From assembly GCF_900129135.1 (NCBI RefSeq), contig NZ_FQVI01000009.1:62001-126000 (forward strand): a stretch of DNA of 64,000 bases, in the 5' to 3' direction. The number at the start of each line of letters is the position of its first letter. Position 1 is the first letter of the stretch. Position numbers and translations under genes: made by a program. Below the pieces are notes generated by a model, which was given only the letters and a program-made list of their open reading frames with translations, was not told the DNA's origin and did not search any database. Of the stretch, positions 35,746 to 44,110 are shown piece by piece. Source of the stretch: Lactonifactor longoviformis DSM 17459. GTDB taxonomy: Bacteria; Bacillota; Clostridia; Lachnospirales; Lachnospiraceae.

Positions 35746-37167
35746 TTATGCTGATTTTCTGGCTGCATTTCTTTCTGCTATCTGCTTCTGAATCTCAACT
35801 ACCTTTTCTTCATTTAGGTGATAGAAGGCTCCGAAGATAACCATGGTGACTACCACCACTGCAAGAGGAAGCAGGGATGTAAGATTCCTGATAGCTGCAA
35901 GAGTGCTCTCTGTCTGAGCTTCATTTGCCACATAGCCTGAAGCACTCAGAACTGCGGTAGGCAGAGAACCGCCGATAATCATCGCAAATTTTATTCCTAA
36001 TCCAATTAAGGTCATTACAATGGCTGTGTATCTCTTCCCGGTTTTTAAGTCCGCATATTCTACCGGGTCAGTAATGATAGACCACAAAATTCCCATTAAA
36101 ATACCATATCCAAATGCTGTTACTCCCCGTGATGCCATCATTCCGGCAATCGCGGACGGAGGCATTAAGTAGAGAAGCAGAGACCCGGCTGCTGCCAGAG
36201 CAAGCCCTAGCATAACCGTACCTTTTTTCTTAATCTTCTTTGTCAGGAAAGGTACGCAGGGTACGCCAAATACAGAGGGTAGCATCATCATCATAGAGAA
36301 CCAGGAAAGCATATCCTCTCTTCCGGCATAGTATTTAATATAATAGGCACCCATAGTGGACTGTACCTGACTTAAGGTATATACACCCAGAAACAGGACA
36401 AACATAAGGAATACAGGTCCTACCGTAAATAAAAGGGTAAATACATCTTTAATATTTGCCTTGTTATTAGGATCAATCGGCGGGGCCGGAACCCTCTCAA
36501 CGATCTGATGGGACGCCCAAAGTAAAATTGTTACCATGATAACCGCCATAATAACAGTTGTTACCATATATCCCTGAGCAAGTGTCATATATCTCGTAAA
36601 GAAACCGCTTAAATTTGGCAGCATAATGGCGCAGAGAACACCGCCGGACTGTGCGAACATCATTCGTGTGGACTGAAGCTTCGTTCTCTCATCCTGATCG
36701 TTTGTCATGAGGGAGGCCGCGGATATATATGGCTGAATAATAAAGGTATACAGCATATTTAAGAGATTGTATGTAATAGCCGCCCACACAAGCTTCATGT
36801 TATACGCAAATCCCGGGGTAGTATACGTAAGCACTGCTACCACACCGAAAGGAATTGCCCCATACATAATGTATATCCAGTACTTACCCTTTTTGGGATT
36901 CAGCCGTTCACATATAGTTCCCATCATAGGATCATTGATGGCATCCCAGAGACGGGAAACCGCAAACAGCATAGCAACATGAGATGCTTTCAGTCCGAAA
37001 ATGTCTGTATAGAAATAGCTGATATACAAGGCAATACACTGAAACACCAGATTCATTGCAAAGTCTACCGATGAATATCCCAGTATTTCTCTTTTTTCCA
37101 ACTTGTAGTAACCATACTGTGAACTGGTCTTCACCCAGTTAGCGGGGTCCTTAAGGTTTTTACTCAT
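35746..37167 (-). CDS. GPH-family sugar:cation symporter (MelB-like)
   Basis: A 473-residue, 12-helix transporter. The N-terminal region EILGYSSVDFAMNLVFQCIA and the RLWDAINDPMMGTICERLNP block are typical of glycoside-pentoside-hexuronide:cation symporters, including the conserved Asp pair of helix II. It is the first gene of the SDR/transketolase/dehydrogenase operon, so it likely imports that pathway's substrate with Na+ or H+. The start follows GGAGGAAATTTCT. Substrate cannot be assigned from sequence alone. Confidence 0.9.
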   Translation of the reverse strand: MSKNLKDPANWVKTSSQYGYYKLEKREILGYSSVDFAMNLVFQCIALYISYFYTDIFGLKASHVAMLFAVSRLWDAINDPMMGTICERLNPKKGKYWIYIMYGAIPFGVVAVLTYTTPGFAYNMKLVWAAITYNLLNMLYTFIIQPYISAASLMTNDQDERTKLQSTRMMFAQSGGVLCAIMLPNLSGFFTRYMTLAQGYMVTTVIMAVIMVTILLWASHQIVERVPAPPIDPNNKANIKDVFTLLFTVGPVFLMFVLFLGVYTLSQVQSTMGAYYIKYYAGREDMLSWFSMMMMLPSVFGVPCVPFLTKKIKKKGTVMLGLALAAAGSLLLYLMPPSAIAGMMASRGVTAFGYGILMGILWSIITDPVEYADLKTGKRYTAIVMTLIGLGIKFAMIIGGSLPTAVLSASGYVANEAQTESTLAAIRNLTSLLPLAVVVVTMVIFGAFYHLNEEKVVEIQKQIAERNAARKSA

Positions 37168-37388
37168 AGAAATTTCCTCCGTCTGATTTGGATTTCTGGA
37201 CGATAGCGGATACTTGGGCGCCCTGTACTGCCTTTGTCCGGTACATATTCCATAAGCCGCATGCTCTTCCCGTTATTTTAACCACTATTTTTTCCTTCTC
37301 CTCCAGCGCGTTCGGTAATATAACTTGTTTTGCAGCTTATCTTTGTTGTATTTAGTATATATTGCACAACCGCTTTTTACCATTCTTC

Positions 37389-37422
37389 AAAAGGACACGT
37401 AGAAATTCAATTTCGTCCTTTT
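37389..37422. promoter_or_regulatory. Inverted repeat in the symporter/AraC divergent region
   Basis: AAAAGGAC (37389-37396) and GTCCTTTT (37415-37422) are perfect inverted arms 18 bp apart, and the match extends outward to TTCA/TGAA with one bulged T. In the 408-bp gap between the divergent symporter and AraC genes it is the clearest operator candidate. A weak promoter for araC may lie at TATAAT, 37492-37497. No strong promoter faces the symporter, consistent with activator control. Confidence 0.4.
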
Positions 37423-37575
37423 TGAATAAGATTGTTGATAAAATATCAAATCAATTACGACAAAACAGATTCCATTTTTTACTTATTGTGTTATAATATC
37501 TAAAGGTTTTTCTTTTCAGAATTCTTTTTCTATATGGCATTATTGGCTATCATTATTTAAAGGAGGGAATCTGTC

Positions 37576-38508
37576 ATGTACCATCAGCCTATACACCCGC
37601 TTTGCAATCCTAACACAAACACGGTCTCTCTGAATTCCTATGATTTATGTATCAGCTATGTAGACCGTCATGACGAAAACACGGTGGAATTTCCCCACAG
37701 TCATCCAAAGGAATTTGAAGTATATTATGTTGTGGAGGGGGAATTAGATAATCTGGTGGAAGGGACACCGCAAAATGTCAAAGCGGGAGAGTTTTTATTT
37801 TTGAATCCCGGGGTAAAGCACGGTACGCTGTACAAGCCGGAACAGCGAAAGGTGTACATCACCGTAGTTTTTAATATCTATCCCAGGACCTCCCCCTACT
37901 CAAATGACTATACCGTGGAATTCGAACCGATACATATGGATACTTTTTTTAAATTTGCTCAAAAGCAGAGCTTTTTAATCTGTAAAGATAATTATAACTG
38001 TTCCAAATACCTTCCCTGGATGGAAGAAGAGGCTGTGACAAAGGAGTGGGGATGGTTTTATATGCTGAAGTCCCACTACACTGCCTTTCTGCTGTCTATC
38101 ATCAGGAACTTTATGCCTCCTACCCACACAACCTCCCAGGCAGAAGCCACAACGCTGCCTATTGCATTCACTAAATTTCTGCACGCTAACTATCAGAACA
38201 AGGATCTGGCACTGAAAGATCTGGCAGATCATTTTTACATGACTCCCAGACACGCCAACCGGCTGTTTAAGGAATATTTTGGAGCAAGTCTTTCCAAGAC
38301 CCTGACCCAGTACCGAATCAGCTATGCCAAAAATTATCTCCTGGATACAGATTATTCTGTTGACGAGATCGCTGACGCCGTAGGCTTTAGCTCTGCCAGC
38401 ACGCTGTCCCGTCTTTTTAAGGAGACGGAAGGGATTAATATCTCTGAATACCGGTATCTGTGCAAACAGCAAAAGCTTCTTGCACAGAATCTGGACTCTC
38501 AGCCATAG
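37576..38508 (+). CDS. AraC-family transcriptional regulator
   Basis: A 310-residue regulator. The N-terminal cupin domain has FPHSHPKEFEVYYVVEGEL and AGEFLFLNPGVKHGT. The C-terminal ~100 residues are the double helix-turn-helix (LKDLADHFYMTPRHANRLFK; VDEIADAVGFSSASTLSRLF). It is divergent from the GPH/dehydrogenase/transketolase operon and is its likely activator. The start follows AAAGGAGGGAATCTGTC. Confidence 0.9.
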   Translation: MYHQPIHPLCNPNTNTVSLNSYDLCISYVDRHDENTVEFPHSHPKEFEVYYVVEGELDNLVEGTPQNVKAGEFLFLNPGVKHGTLYKPEQRKVYITVVFNIYPRTSPYSNDYTVEFEPIHMDTFFKFAQKQSFLICKDNYNCSKYLPWMEEEAVTKEWGWFYMLKSHYTAFLLSIIRNFMPPTHTTSQAEATTLPIAFTKFLHANYQNKDLALKDLADHFYMTPRHANRLFKEYFGASLSKTLTQYRISYAKNYLLDTDYSVDEIADAVGFSSASTLSRLFKETEGINISEYRYLCKQQKLLAQNLDSQP

Positions 38509-38529
38509 AGCACCTCCGGATCATAACAA

Positions 38530-38578
38530 CAGGGACGGTATTGGCTCATCTTCATCAGATGAACCCATATCGTCCCTG
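38530..38578. terminator. Shared terminator-like hairpin
   Basis: CAGGGACG (38530-38537) and CGTCCCTG (38571-38578) close a long stem that continues inwards (GCTCATC / GATGAAC) to a short loop. It lies just after the araC stop and downstream of the convergent cyclophilin gene, so it probably ends one or both transcripts, although no long T-run follows. Confidence 0.5.
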
Positions 38579-38701
38579 CAGCTTACTTTATTCAAATATT
38601 CTTTTACTTAATGTCACCCCGCATTCCCCTGACATAAATGAGGGGCGACCCGTACGGAAGGATTTGGCAGCATATAACGTCTTAATCCAAATCATTTTAT
38701 C

Positions 38702-39358
38702 CTAGTCAATAACCTCAATACTCTCGATCACCGGCTGGTTCTCAGCAGCCACTGTTCCGTTCGCATCTTCTGTCCGGATATCTTCACAGATCTTATCTAC
38801 AATTTCCATCCCTTCTGTCACATATCCAAACACAGCGTAATCCCCGTCCAGAGAAGGACTGTCCTGATGGACAATAAAGAACTGAGAGCTGGCACTGTCC
38901 ATCTCCCTGGCACGGGCCATTGAAAGCGCCCCACGGGTATGTGACAGTGGATTGTCCACCCCATTATTTGAAAATTCACCTTTTATGGTCTCATCAGACC
39001 CTCCGGTGCCATTTCCGTTAGGATCTCCACCCTGAATCATAAAACCGCTGATTATGCGGTGGAATGTCAGTCCGTTATAAAATCCCTCCCCCGCAAGCCT
39101 CATAAAATTAGTCACGGTTATAGGCGCACTGTCCCCCTCCAGTTCTGCAGATATGGTTCCATAATCCTTTATGTTAATTTTAACATGATGTGTCCCTGTC
39201 TGCTGCTCTTCACCGGAAGTTGCTTTGTCTGCTTCCTCTTGTGTCCCGGCAGACTCTGTATCTGTCTTATTTTCTTCTGTATTCTCTGTTTTTCCACATC
39301 CGGTTATGAAAGCAGCCGCCATGGCAGCCATTACAAGTAGTGTTATTAATTTTTTCAT
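38702..39358 (-). CDS. Cyclophilin-type peptidyl-prolyl isomerase, lipoprotein
   Basis: A 218-residue protein with a lipoprotein signal (FITGC) and an acidic, Thr/Glu-rich linker. It then carries a full cyclophilin domain: GLTFHRIISGFMIQGGDPNG (catalytic Arg in FHR), SASSQFFIVHQDSP, and YAVFGYVTEGMEIVD. It should act on proteins outside the membrane. The ATG at 39358 overlaps the upstream glycosylase stop (ATGA), showing coupling; a TTG at 39367 is less likely. Confidence 0.9.
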   Translation of the reverse strand: MKKLITLLVMAAMAAAFITGCGKTENTEENKTDTESAGTQEEADKATSGEEQQTGTHHVKINIKDYGTISAELEGDSAPITVTNFMRLAGEGFYNGLTFHRIISGFMIQGGDPNGNGTGGSDETIKGEFSNNGVDNPLSHTRGALSMARAREMDSASSQFFIVHQDSPSLDGDYAVFGYVTEGMEIVDKICEDIRTEDANGTVAAENQPVIESIEVID

Positions 39359-40215
39359 GCTGTACAACCTCTCTTATAACTTATGGTATTCTCTTTTTTC
39401 TCTCTGCCCTCTTGATTCAGGTCATAATAAAACATATACTGCTGCAAAACCCCCGCATACCCCTGGTACCGCAAGTAGGGAAAACCCTCGGGATAGTGCA
39501 GATCCAATATCTTTTTTATATGTGTATCCACCGGAAAGGCTTCTACATGATATAGGCCAAACAGGCAGATGCAGTCTGCCACTTTCCTGCCTATCCCATA
39601 TTGCAGCATCAATTCTTTGTGCGCGCTTTCATAATCTGCTTTTTTCAGCTTCTCCAGATCCAGACTTCCTTCAACCACAGATTCAGCCATCCGGCAGATA
39701 TACTTTTCCCGGTAACCCAGCCCCAGGCTTCCTAAAACTTCAGGGCCTGCCTCCAGTACTGCTTCCGGCGAAGGAAATGTAAAATATGCACTTCCCTGCT
39801 TTGTGTCTCTCTTTTCCCCAACTGCTTCGCAGAGGCGCCGGACACTGTTTCTGATTCTCGGTATATTATTATTTTGAGAAATAAGAAATGTAATTATCAT
39901 CTCCCATAAATCCTGCTTTAATATACGGATTCCCCAGCCATAGTTCGCTGCGCTGATTAGGTACGAATCCTCCGTATCTATAGAATTTTTTATTTCTCCG
40001 TAATCCGTATCCAAATCCAGATATTCCCTCCACAGCTTCTGAAATTCCCTTTCAGAGCAGGATAGCGTATAATCCTCCCCGTGCTGGGTGATCTCCAGAT
40101 ACTCACCGTAGGCGATAATAGAAAATGTACTACTGTTCTGTCTCTCCATACGAAAGCATTGACCCGATTGAGCAATCTGCTGCAGATCCAGGTCTTTTAT
40201 ATTTTTATGTATCAT
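39355..40215 (-). CDS. 8-oxoguanine DNA glycosylase/AP lyase (OGG1-type)
   Basis: A 286-residue HhH-GPD glycosylase. The catalytic region reads LQYGIGRKVADCICLFGLYH, followed by VEAFPVDTHIKKI, close to OGG1-type enzymes: the Lys after GIGR is the Schiff-base nucleophile and the Asp in PVDTH the activator. The N-terminal OGG_N-like domain is present (SGQCFRMERQ). It removes 8-oxoguanine from DNA. The ATG at 40215 is preferred (preceded by AGAGGAGACA); a GTG at 40260 would add 15 residues. It is coupled to a cyclophilin lipoprotein with no evident functional link. Confidence 0.9.
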   Translation of the reverse strand: MIHKNIKDLDLQQIAQSGQCFRMERQNSSTFSIIAYGEYLEITQHGEDYTLSCSEREFQKLWREYLDLDTDYGEIKNSIDTEDSYLISAANYGWGIRILKQDLWEMIITFLISQNNNIPRIRNSVRRLCEAVGEKRDTKQGSAYFTFPSPEAVLEAGPEVLGSLGLGYREKYICRMAESVVEGSLDLEKLKKADYESAHKELMLQYGIGRKVADCICLFGLYHVEAFPVDTHIKKILDLHYPEGFPYLRYQGYAGVLQQYMFYYDLNQEGREKKENTISYKRGCTA

Positions 40216-40274
40216 TGTCTCCTCTTTTTCTAAAGATAACTGCCGTTTCTCTTGCTTCACTCCAAATTCGTCAC

Positions 40275-40411
40275 TTTTGCACCGTAAGACTAAACTTCTA
40301 TAAATGCGCGGATTGACCTTTGGTCAATAAGGAATACCCACTCCTATTCGCCGGCAATTGCCTTTGCTCTTGCATTTGGCGAGTCACTTCTCCAACTATA
40401 GAGGTGCAAAA
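40275..40411. ncRNA. Possible structured RNA element of unknown class
   Basis: A 137-nt segment closed by a perfect 9-bp stem, TTTTGCACC (40275-40283) with GGTGCAAAA (40403-40411). Inside are TCTATA/TATAGA (40297-40302, 40397-40402), AAATGC/GCATTT (40302-40307, 40372-40377), a perfect 7-bp hairpin ATTGACC-TTT-GGTCAAT (40312-40328), and GAATA/TATTC (40332-40349). CGCC/GGCG (40349-40352, 40378-40381) could form a pseudoknot. Read on the minus strand it would be a 5' leader directly before the glycosylase gene. It was not matched to a known riboswitch class. Confidence 0.45.
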
Positions 40412-40698
40412 TCCTAGCTTCTCTTTTTGAAAGAGAAAATATTACTTGTCTATGTTATCATTTTATCGTTTTATCTTCAACTGTAAATTAGTGTATCTAG
40501 GATATATGAATTAAGTACAAGCCCTCTCTCCCTTAGTTTCTCTGATTACCCTATCAAGCAGATAAAGCAGTTAAAAAAGTAGTAGAGTTGCATTGCCATC
40601 TGTAAAGTCTACAGCCCAGAAGCCGGCAGTAAACGGAGCATACCACTACACACTGGCAGGAAAATTGCCGATTTCCATTTGTCAGGCGTAATAAAAAG
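40412..40698. other. Gene-free interval between the structured element and the CRISPR array
   Basis: A small perfect hairpin TTCTCTTT-TTG-AAAGAGAA lies at about 40419-40437. The rest is AT-rich to 40590, then of mixed composition up to the first degenerate repeat. A minus-strand frame at 40554-40919 is produced partly by the repeats and is not called. Nothing recognisable as a cas gene is seen. Confidence 0.5.
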
Positions 40699-41524
40699 TA
40701 CTCAAATGGCACTCCCACATGGGGAGCGACGTTATGGGGAGGCCTACCAAAGCCCCTGCCATGCAATTTCAATCCACGCTCCCGCATGGGGAGTGACATA
40801 AGACGGTACAGAAATCCCAGAAGTCCCTTATATTTCAATCCACACTCCCGCATGGGGAGTGACAAACTTACACCTCTTAGGGGGATAAAATAGATGAATT
40901 TCAATCCACACTCCCGCATGGGGAGTGACAGCCGGAGATTTCCGTATCATACAGGGCACAGAAATTTCAATCCACACTCCCGCATGGGGAGTGACTGGAT
41001 GCTTTAGTCAAATGGGCGGAGGCAGTTAAGATTTCAATCCACACTCCCGCATGGGGAGTGACATGCCAGCCGGAAACGGTGCGTAAGTGGGTAGCTATTT
41101 CAATCCACACTCCCGCATGGGGAGTGACTGGGCTGGGAGTGTGCATATCCCTAGACCCGGTAGATTTCAATCCACACTCCCGCATGGGGAGTGACACTAA
41201 ACTTTTACCTGGGTTTAAGGGTGGGGGAGCATTTCAATCCACACTCCCGCATGGGGAGTGACCAAAGGAAGAAAGAGCTTTCGAGGATTATTTAAATTTC
41301 AATCCACACTCCCGCATGGGGAGTGACTACCAACAGGACAACCACAGTTTGGACAATTTAATTTCAATCCACACTCCCGCATGGGGAGTGACTGAGCTAA
41401 AGTATGTTATTAGAATGGGAATCGGAATTTCAATCCACACTCCCGCATGGGGAGTGACTCAGCCCCCCGTGGTAGATAAAGACAAGGTAAGGATTTCAAT
41501 CCACACTCCCGCATGGGGAGTGAC
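40699..41524 (-). CRISPR. Type I-C CRISPR array, 13 repeats and 12 spacers
   Basis: Twelve 32-bp repeats start at 40766, 40832, 40898, 40964, 41031, 41097, 41164, 41231, 41296, 41361, 41427 and 41493. They read ATTTCAATCC at the left, then CACTCCCGCATGGGGAGTGAC. A strongly degenerate copy occupies 40699-40730. Spacers are 33-35 bp. The repeat has inverted ACTCCC/GGGAGT arms and, on the minus strand, ends in GTGGATTGAAAT, as in type I-C crRNAs, so transcription is inferred to be leftward from a leader next to cas2. The copy at 40766 has one change (CACGCTCCC). Degeneration at the far end is usual. All spacers look distinct. Confidence 0.97.
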
Positions 41525-41694
41525 TGCAAAAGTGCACAAAACATCAGTATTCACAACAAAACATATATACATTTTCTACACTTTTATCTTCTCAGCATAT
41601 CATCTGCCATTCATTTTGTCTACTTTTATAATACATTCTCTTGCTTTTTGAGGTGCGAATCCCCCGGGATTTTTATGTTCACTTTACATTCGCA
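41525..41694 (-). promoter_or_regulatory. CRISPR leader
   Basis: AT-rich, gene-free 170 bp between cas2 and the first intact repeat. Next to cas2 it holds an inverted GTGCGAAT/ATTCGCAC pair flanking a C-rich stretch (about 41652-41697), a feature seen at type I-C leaders. Its position at the undegenerate end of the array supports it as the leader and integration end. Confidence 0.7.
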
Positions 41695-41985
41695 CTAAAA
41701 TATTAATGTATCAACAACATCAATTCCGCGCTCCACACCCATGTGTTCAACCTTGTTTTTAAAATTATTCCCCAGATAATAAAACCGCAGGCTGTCTACA
41801 TTTTCATCAATAATTTCTGATAGGATTGCTTTTAATGTAACACATTGGGTGTTATCCAAAATACATTCAAACACTGAATTTTGCCCACGAGTTCCGTAAT
41901 TCATGCACTGTTTTGCTACCTTTCTTAAACGAGCCTTACCTGCATTTGTTTCTGTATTGACATCATATGTAATCAAGACAAGCAT
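41695..41985 (-). CDS. cas2: CRISPR-associated endoribonuclease/adaptation protein Cas2 (type I-C)
   Basis: A 96-residue Cas2 with the N-terminal beta strand and metal-site Asp (MLVLITYDVNTE) and the GTRGQNSVFECILD region seen in I-C proteins. It is intact and full length. Its start overlaps the end of the cas1 reading frame by 13 nt, as usual for I-C adaptation operons. Cas2 bridges Cas1 dimers during spacer integration; here the adjacent cas1 is frameshifted, so function depends on whether Cas1 is made. Confidence 0.93.
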   Translation of the reverse strand: MLVLITYDVNTETNAGKARLRKVAKQCMNYGTRGQNSVFECILDNTQCVTLKAILSEIIDENVDSLRFYYLGNNFKNKVEHMGVERGIDVVDTLIF

Positions 41986-43029
41986 ATAAAACCTCTCTTA
42001 CTTCCAAAAAATGGTGGGTATTCATCCAAGTCTCCCCTCAAATACCTGGCAAGCAGCATTGCCTGAGTAAACGGTACCATCCCCCACTCTATCTTTTCAC
42101 CAAGATATGGATGGGTAATTATATCCTTTTTCCTGTTCTGCCATTCTGTGAGCACTATTTTTCTCGTCGCATCATCCATCACAACCGCACCATCTTCTTT
42201 TTTTTGTAAATCCCTTTCCATTGACTATCTTTTTATTAATCAGGGTTAAGACGAACCGATCTGCCAGCACAGGTCGCAGTTCTTCAATTAAATCCAAAGC
42301 CAGAGAGATTCTTCCGGGTCTATCGGTATGTATAAAACCAACATAAGGATCTAATCCCACGGTTTCCAGAGCCGATGCAGTCATTCCGGTTAATAAGGTA
42401 TATACAAATGACAGCAAGGCATTCGTGTTGTCCAGAGGAGGACGTTTATTCCTCCCCTGAAATATGAAATCTTTCTTCTGCTGCAGCACCAATTGTTCAA
42501 AAACCCCAAAGTAAGTCCTGGCCGCCTCTCCTTCATAACCTCTGAGCTGATTTATATTATCACATTTTTGAATCAGGGTAAGCGACTTTTGCATTTTATC
42601 TGCTGCATGCTTCATCTTTACAGCATCTATTTGTTTACTGTGATCCCTCACGGCTCTCTCTAAGACCCACCGTGCATTATATACTTTACCCAAAATACAA
42701 TTTCTTGCAACTTTCAAGCTTTCTCCTGGCAGTTGAGAGACAGCATATTGTTTCTTTCTCAATGTGACATTGTCTTTCACACCACCTGATATTCTGGCAA
42801 GAAACTTCCCCTGAGGAGTCATAAATGACAGGGAAATATTTCGCTCTGCACATCCGCCCATAAGGGCAGGGCTAACCCCTCTGTATCCAAAAGAAACGAT
42901 TGCTTCCAGGTTATGTAATGGAATCCTCCCGACCTCTGCATTTTGATCAAGTATTACTATATTTTCTCCATCTAAAGATAAATAGCTGCTTTCTGATGTT
43001 ACATACAAGGTATTCAAAAGCTTTTTCAA
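41973..43029 (-). pseudogene. cas1: cas1 (type I-C), frameshifted at an A8 run
   Basis: Two frames together make one Cas1. The first (from a TTG at 43029, overlapping the cas4 stop, after GGAGGGCGAAGA) starts LKKLLNTLYVTSESSYLSLD and has GVSPALMGGCAERNISLSFM and GFIHTDRPGRISLALDLIEE. It then ends in the unrelated tail RRWCGCDG. The C-terminus continues in another frame (KKEDGAVVMDDATRKIVL; THPYLGEKIEWGMVPFTQAM; LARYLRGDLDEYPPF). One extra base in the A8 run (42198-42205) explains the shift; removing it gives about 351 residues. It is a true mutation, slippage-tolerated frame or sequencing error; which cannot be told here. Confidence 0.9.
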
Positions 43030-44057
43030 TCTTCGCCCTCCGCTAACGCACTCTTTATATAGCTGCTCACAGATACTGTTTTTCCCAGACGCGGTATACA
43101 AATTTCTTTTAATGAGCAGCCATTACAGGATTTTGACCATTTTACTTTTGGTGTATAGCGCCTTTCAATTAATTGATGCATTTCCAAAAATGAGTCTTTG
43201 ACTTTTTCCCTGAGCGCATCATCAATCTTAACAATTTCTCTGTGCCGCACTTCACCATAAAAGATGGCACCTTCCATAATATCCGTAGAAAACATCTCCT
43301 CCAAACACATAGTCTGAGCAGATAATTGCAGAATATCTATCTCCGTATCTTTGGGCTTACCCTTTTTATATTCTACCGGATATACCTGATAATAGCCCTC
43401 CTTGCCAAAGAGCTGGATGCCATCTTTACTTTTTCTGAATTCTACAATGTCACATACTCCTGACACTCCCATAGTCTTTGAGTGGACCGGCATTCCTCTG
43501 CTTATAATGACATCCTTTCTTTTTTCCGGGGAATATGTATCATGAGCTCTTTTATGGAGCAATTCTCCCTCTACCGTCCCGGGTATCTGCTCTTCATTCA
43601 GCTTTACGACATAATCACTGTATTTTCTGGGATAAATAACGCCATCTTTTCTGTTCACTTCAACTGCATCAAATAATTTATAAGCAGGGCAGTCTCCTAA
43701 TACCTTACTGTGCTTGAATACAATCAGTTCCCTTACAGACATTTTTCCTCTGGCTGCAGAGTGATCGATCTCAAACATATTTATAATTGCCTCCCAAAGA
43801 AATTCCAGATCTTCTTCCGAAAATCCTGTAACTTTTCTGGCTAGATTGGCAGATATATAGCCCTCAGCCCTATATAAAGCATACGTTACAATACTCTTGC
43901 GTCCCATTTCCGTACTTTTGTTTTCGGCGTCCTTTTCAGTGGTGATGGCAACACGGGTAATTGTAACCTCCTGGCTGATTATGGGATCCACACTTCTCGC
44001 AAACATTTTTCTTGAAATAATTTGTGGGATTTGTTGATGTCTGTACTTTTGAAACAA
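43026..44057 (-). CDS. Chimeric Cas7 (C-terminal half) - Cas4 (N-truncated) open reading frame
   Basis: A 343-residue frame made of two cas gene remnants. Residues ~19-158 match the C-terminal half of type I-C Cas7/Csd2 (FARSVDPIISQEVTITRVAI; ENKSTEMGRKSIVTYALYRA; HSAARGKMSVRELIVFKH). From ~161 it continues as Cas4 (TVEGELLHKRAHDTYSPE; VCDIVEF; YPVEYKKGKPK; LQLSAQTMCLEEMF; final CNGCSLKEIC). Cas4's first ~35 residues, including the N-terminal cluster Cys, are missing, as is the first half of Cas7. This implies a deletion fusing the two in frame near 43577, and a second one near 44000. Cas4 activity is doubtful with three of four cluster cysteines. Confidence 0.85.
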   Translation of the reverse strand: MFQKYRHQQIPQIISRKMFARSVDPIISQEVTITRVAITTEKDAENKSTEMGRKSIVTYALYRAEGYISANLARKVTGFSEEDLEFLWEAIINMFEIDHSAARGKMSVRELIVFKHSKVLGDCPAYKLFDAVEVNRKDGVIYPRKYSDYVVKLNEEQIPGTVEGELLHKRAHDTYSPEKRKDVIISRGMPVHSKTMGVSGVCDIVEFRKSKDGIQLFGKEGYYQVYPVEYKKGKPKDTEIDILQLSAQTMCLEEMFSTDIMEGAIFYGEVRHREIVKIDDALREKVKDSFLEMHQLIERRYTPKVKWSKSCNGCSLKEICIPRLGKTVSVSSYIKSALAEGED

Positions 44058-44099
44058 AAAAGAACGTTTACCCCTATTAGAAAATAAACGTTCTTTTTG
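44055..44099 (-). terminator. Terminator of ppdK
   Basis: Stem AGAACGTTTA (44061-44070) with TAAACGTTCT (44085-44094), extended by A/T runs. On the minus strand it is followed by TTTTTTGTTTC. It lies directly after ppdK and overlaps the first codon of the chimeric cas frame, which therefore has no room for its own promoter. Confidence 0.8.
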
Positions 44100-44110
44100 T
44101 ACATTGTAAA

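Noticed and set aside
40275-40411. Lysine, THF or c-di-GMP riboswitch assignment for the structured element
   Set aside because: None of the conserved core sequences of these classes could be found; it is left as unassigned.
40554-41651. Several 60-121 codon frames on both strands across the array (for example 40967-41197, 41316-41651) with repeated peptides
   Set aside because: They are translations of CRISPR repeats and spacers; the repeated peptide has the repeat period and no ribosome sites.
41973-42221. A separate 82-residue gene between cas2 and cas1
   Set aside because: It is the displaced C-terminus of Cas1, including the conserved RYLRGDLDEYPPF region.
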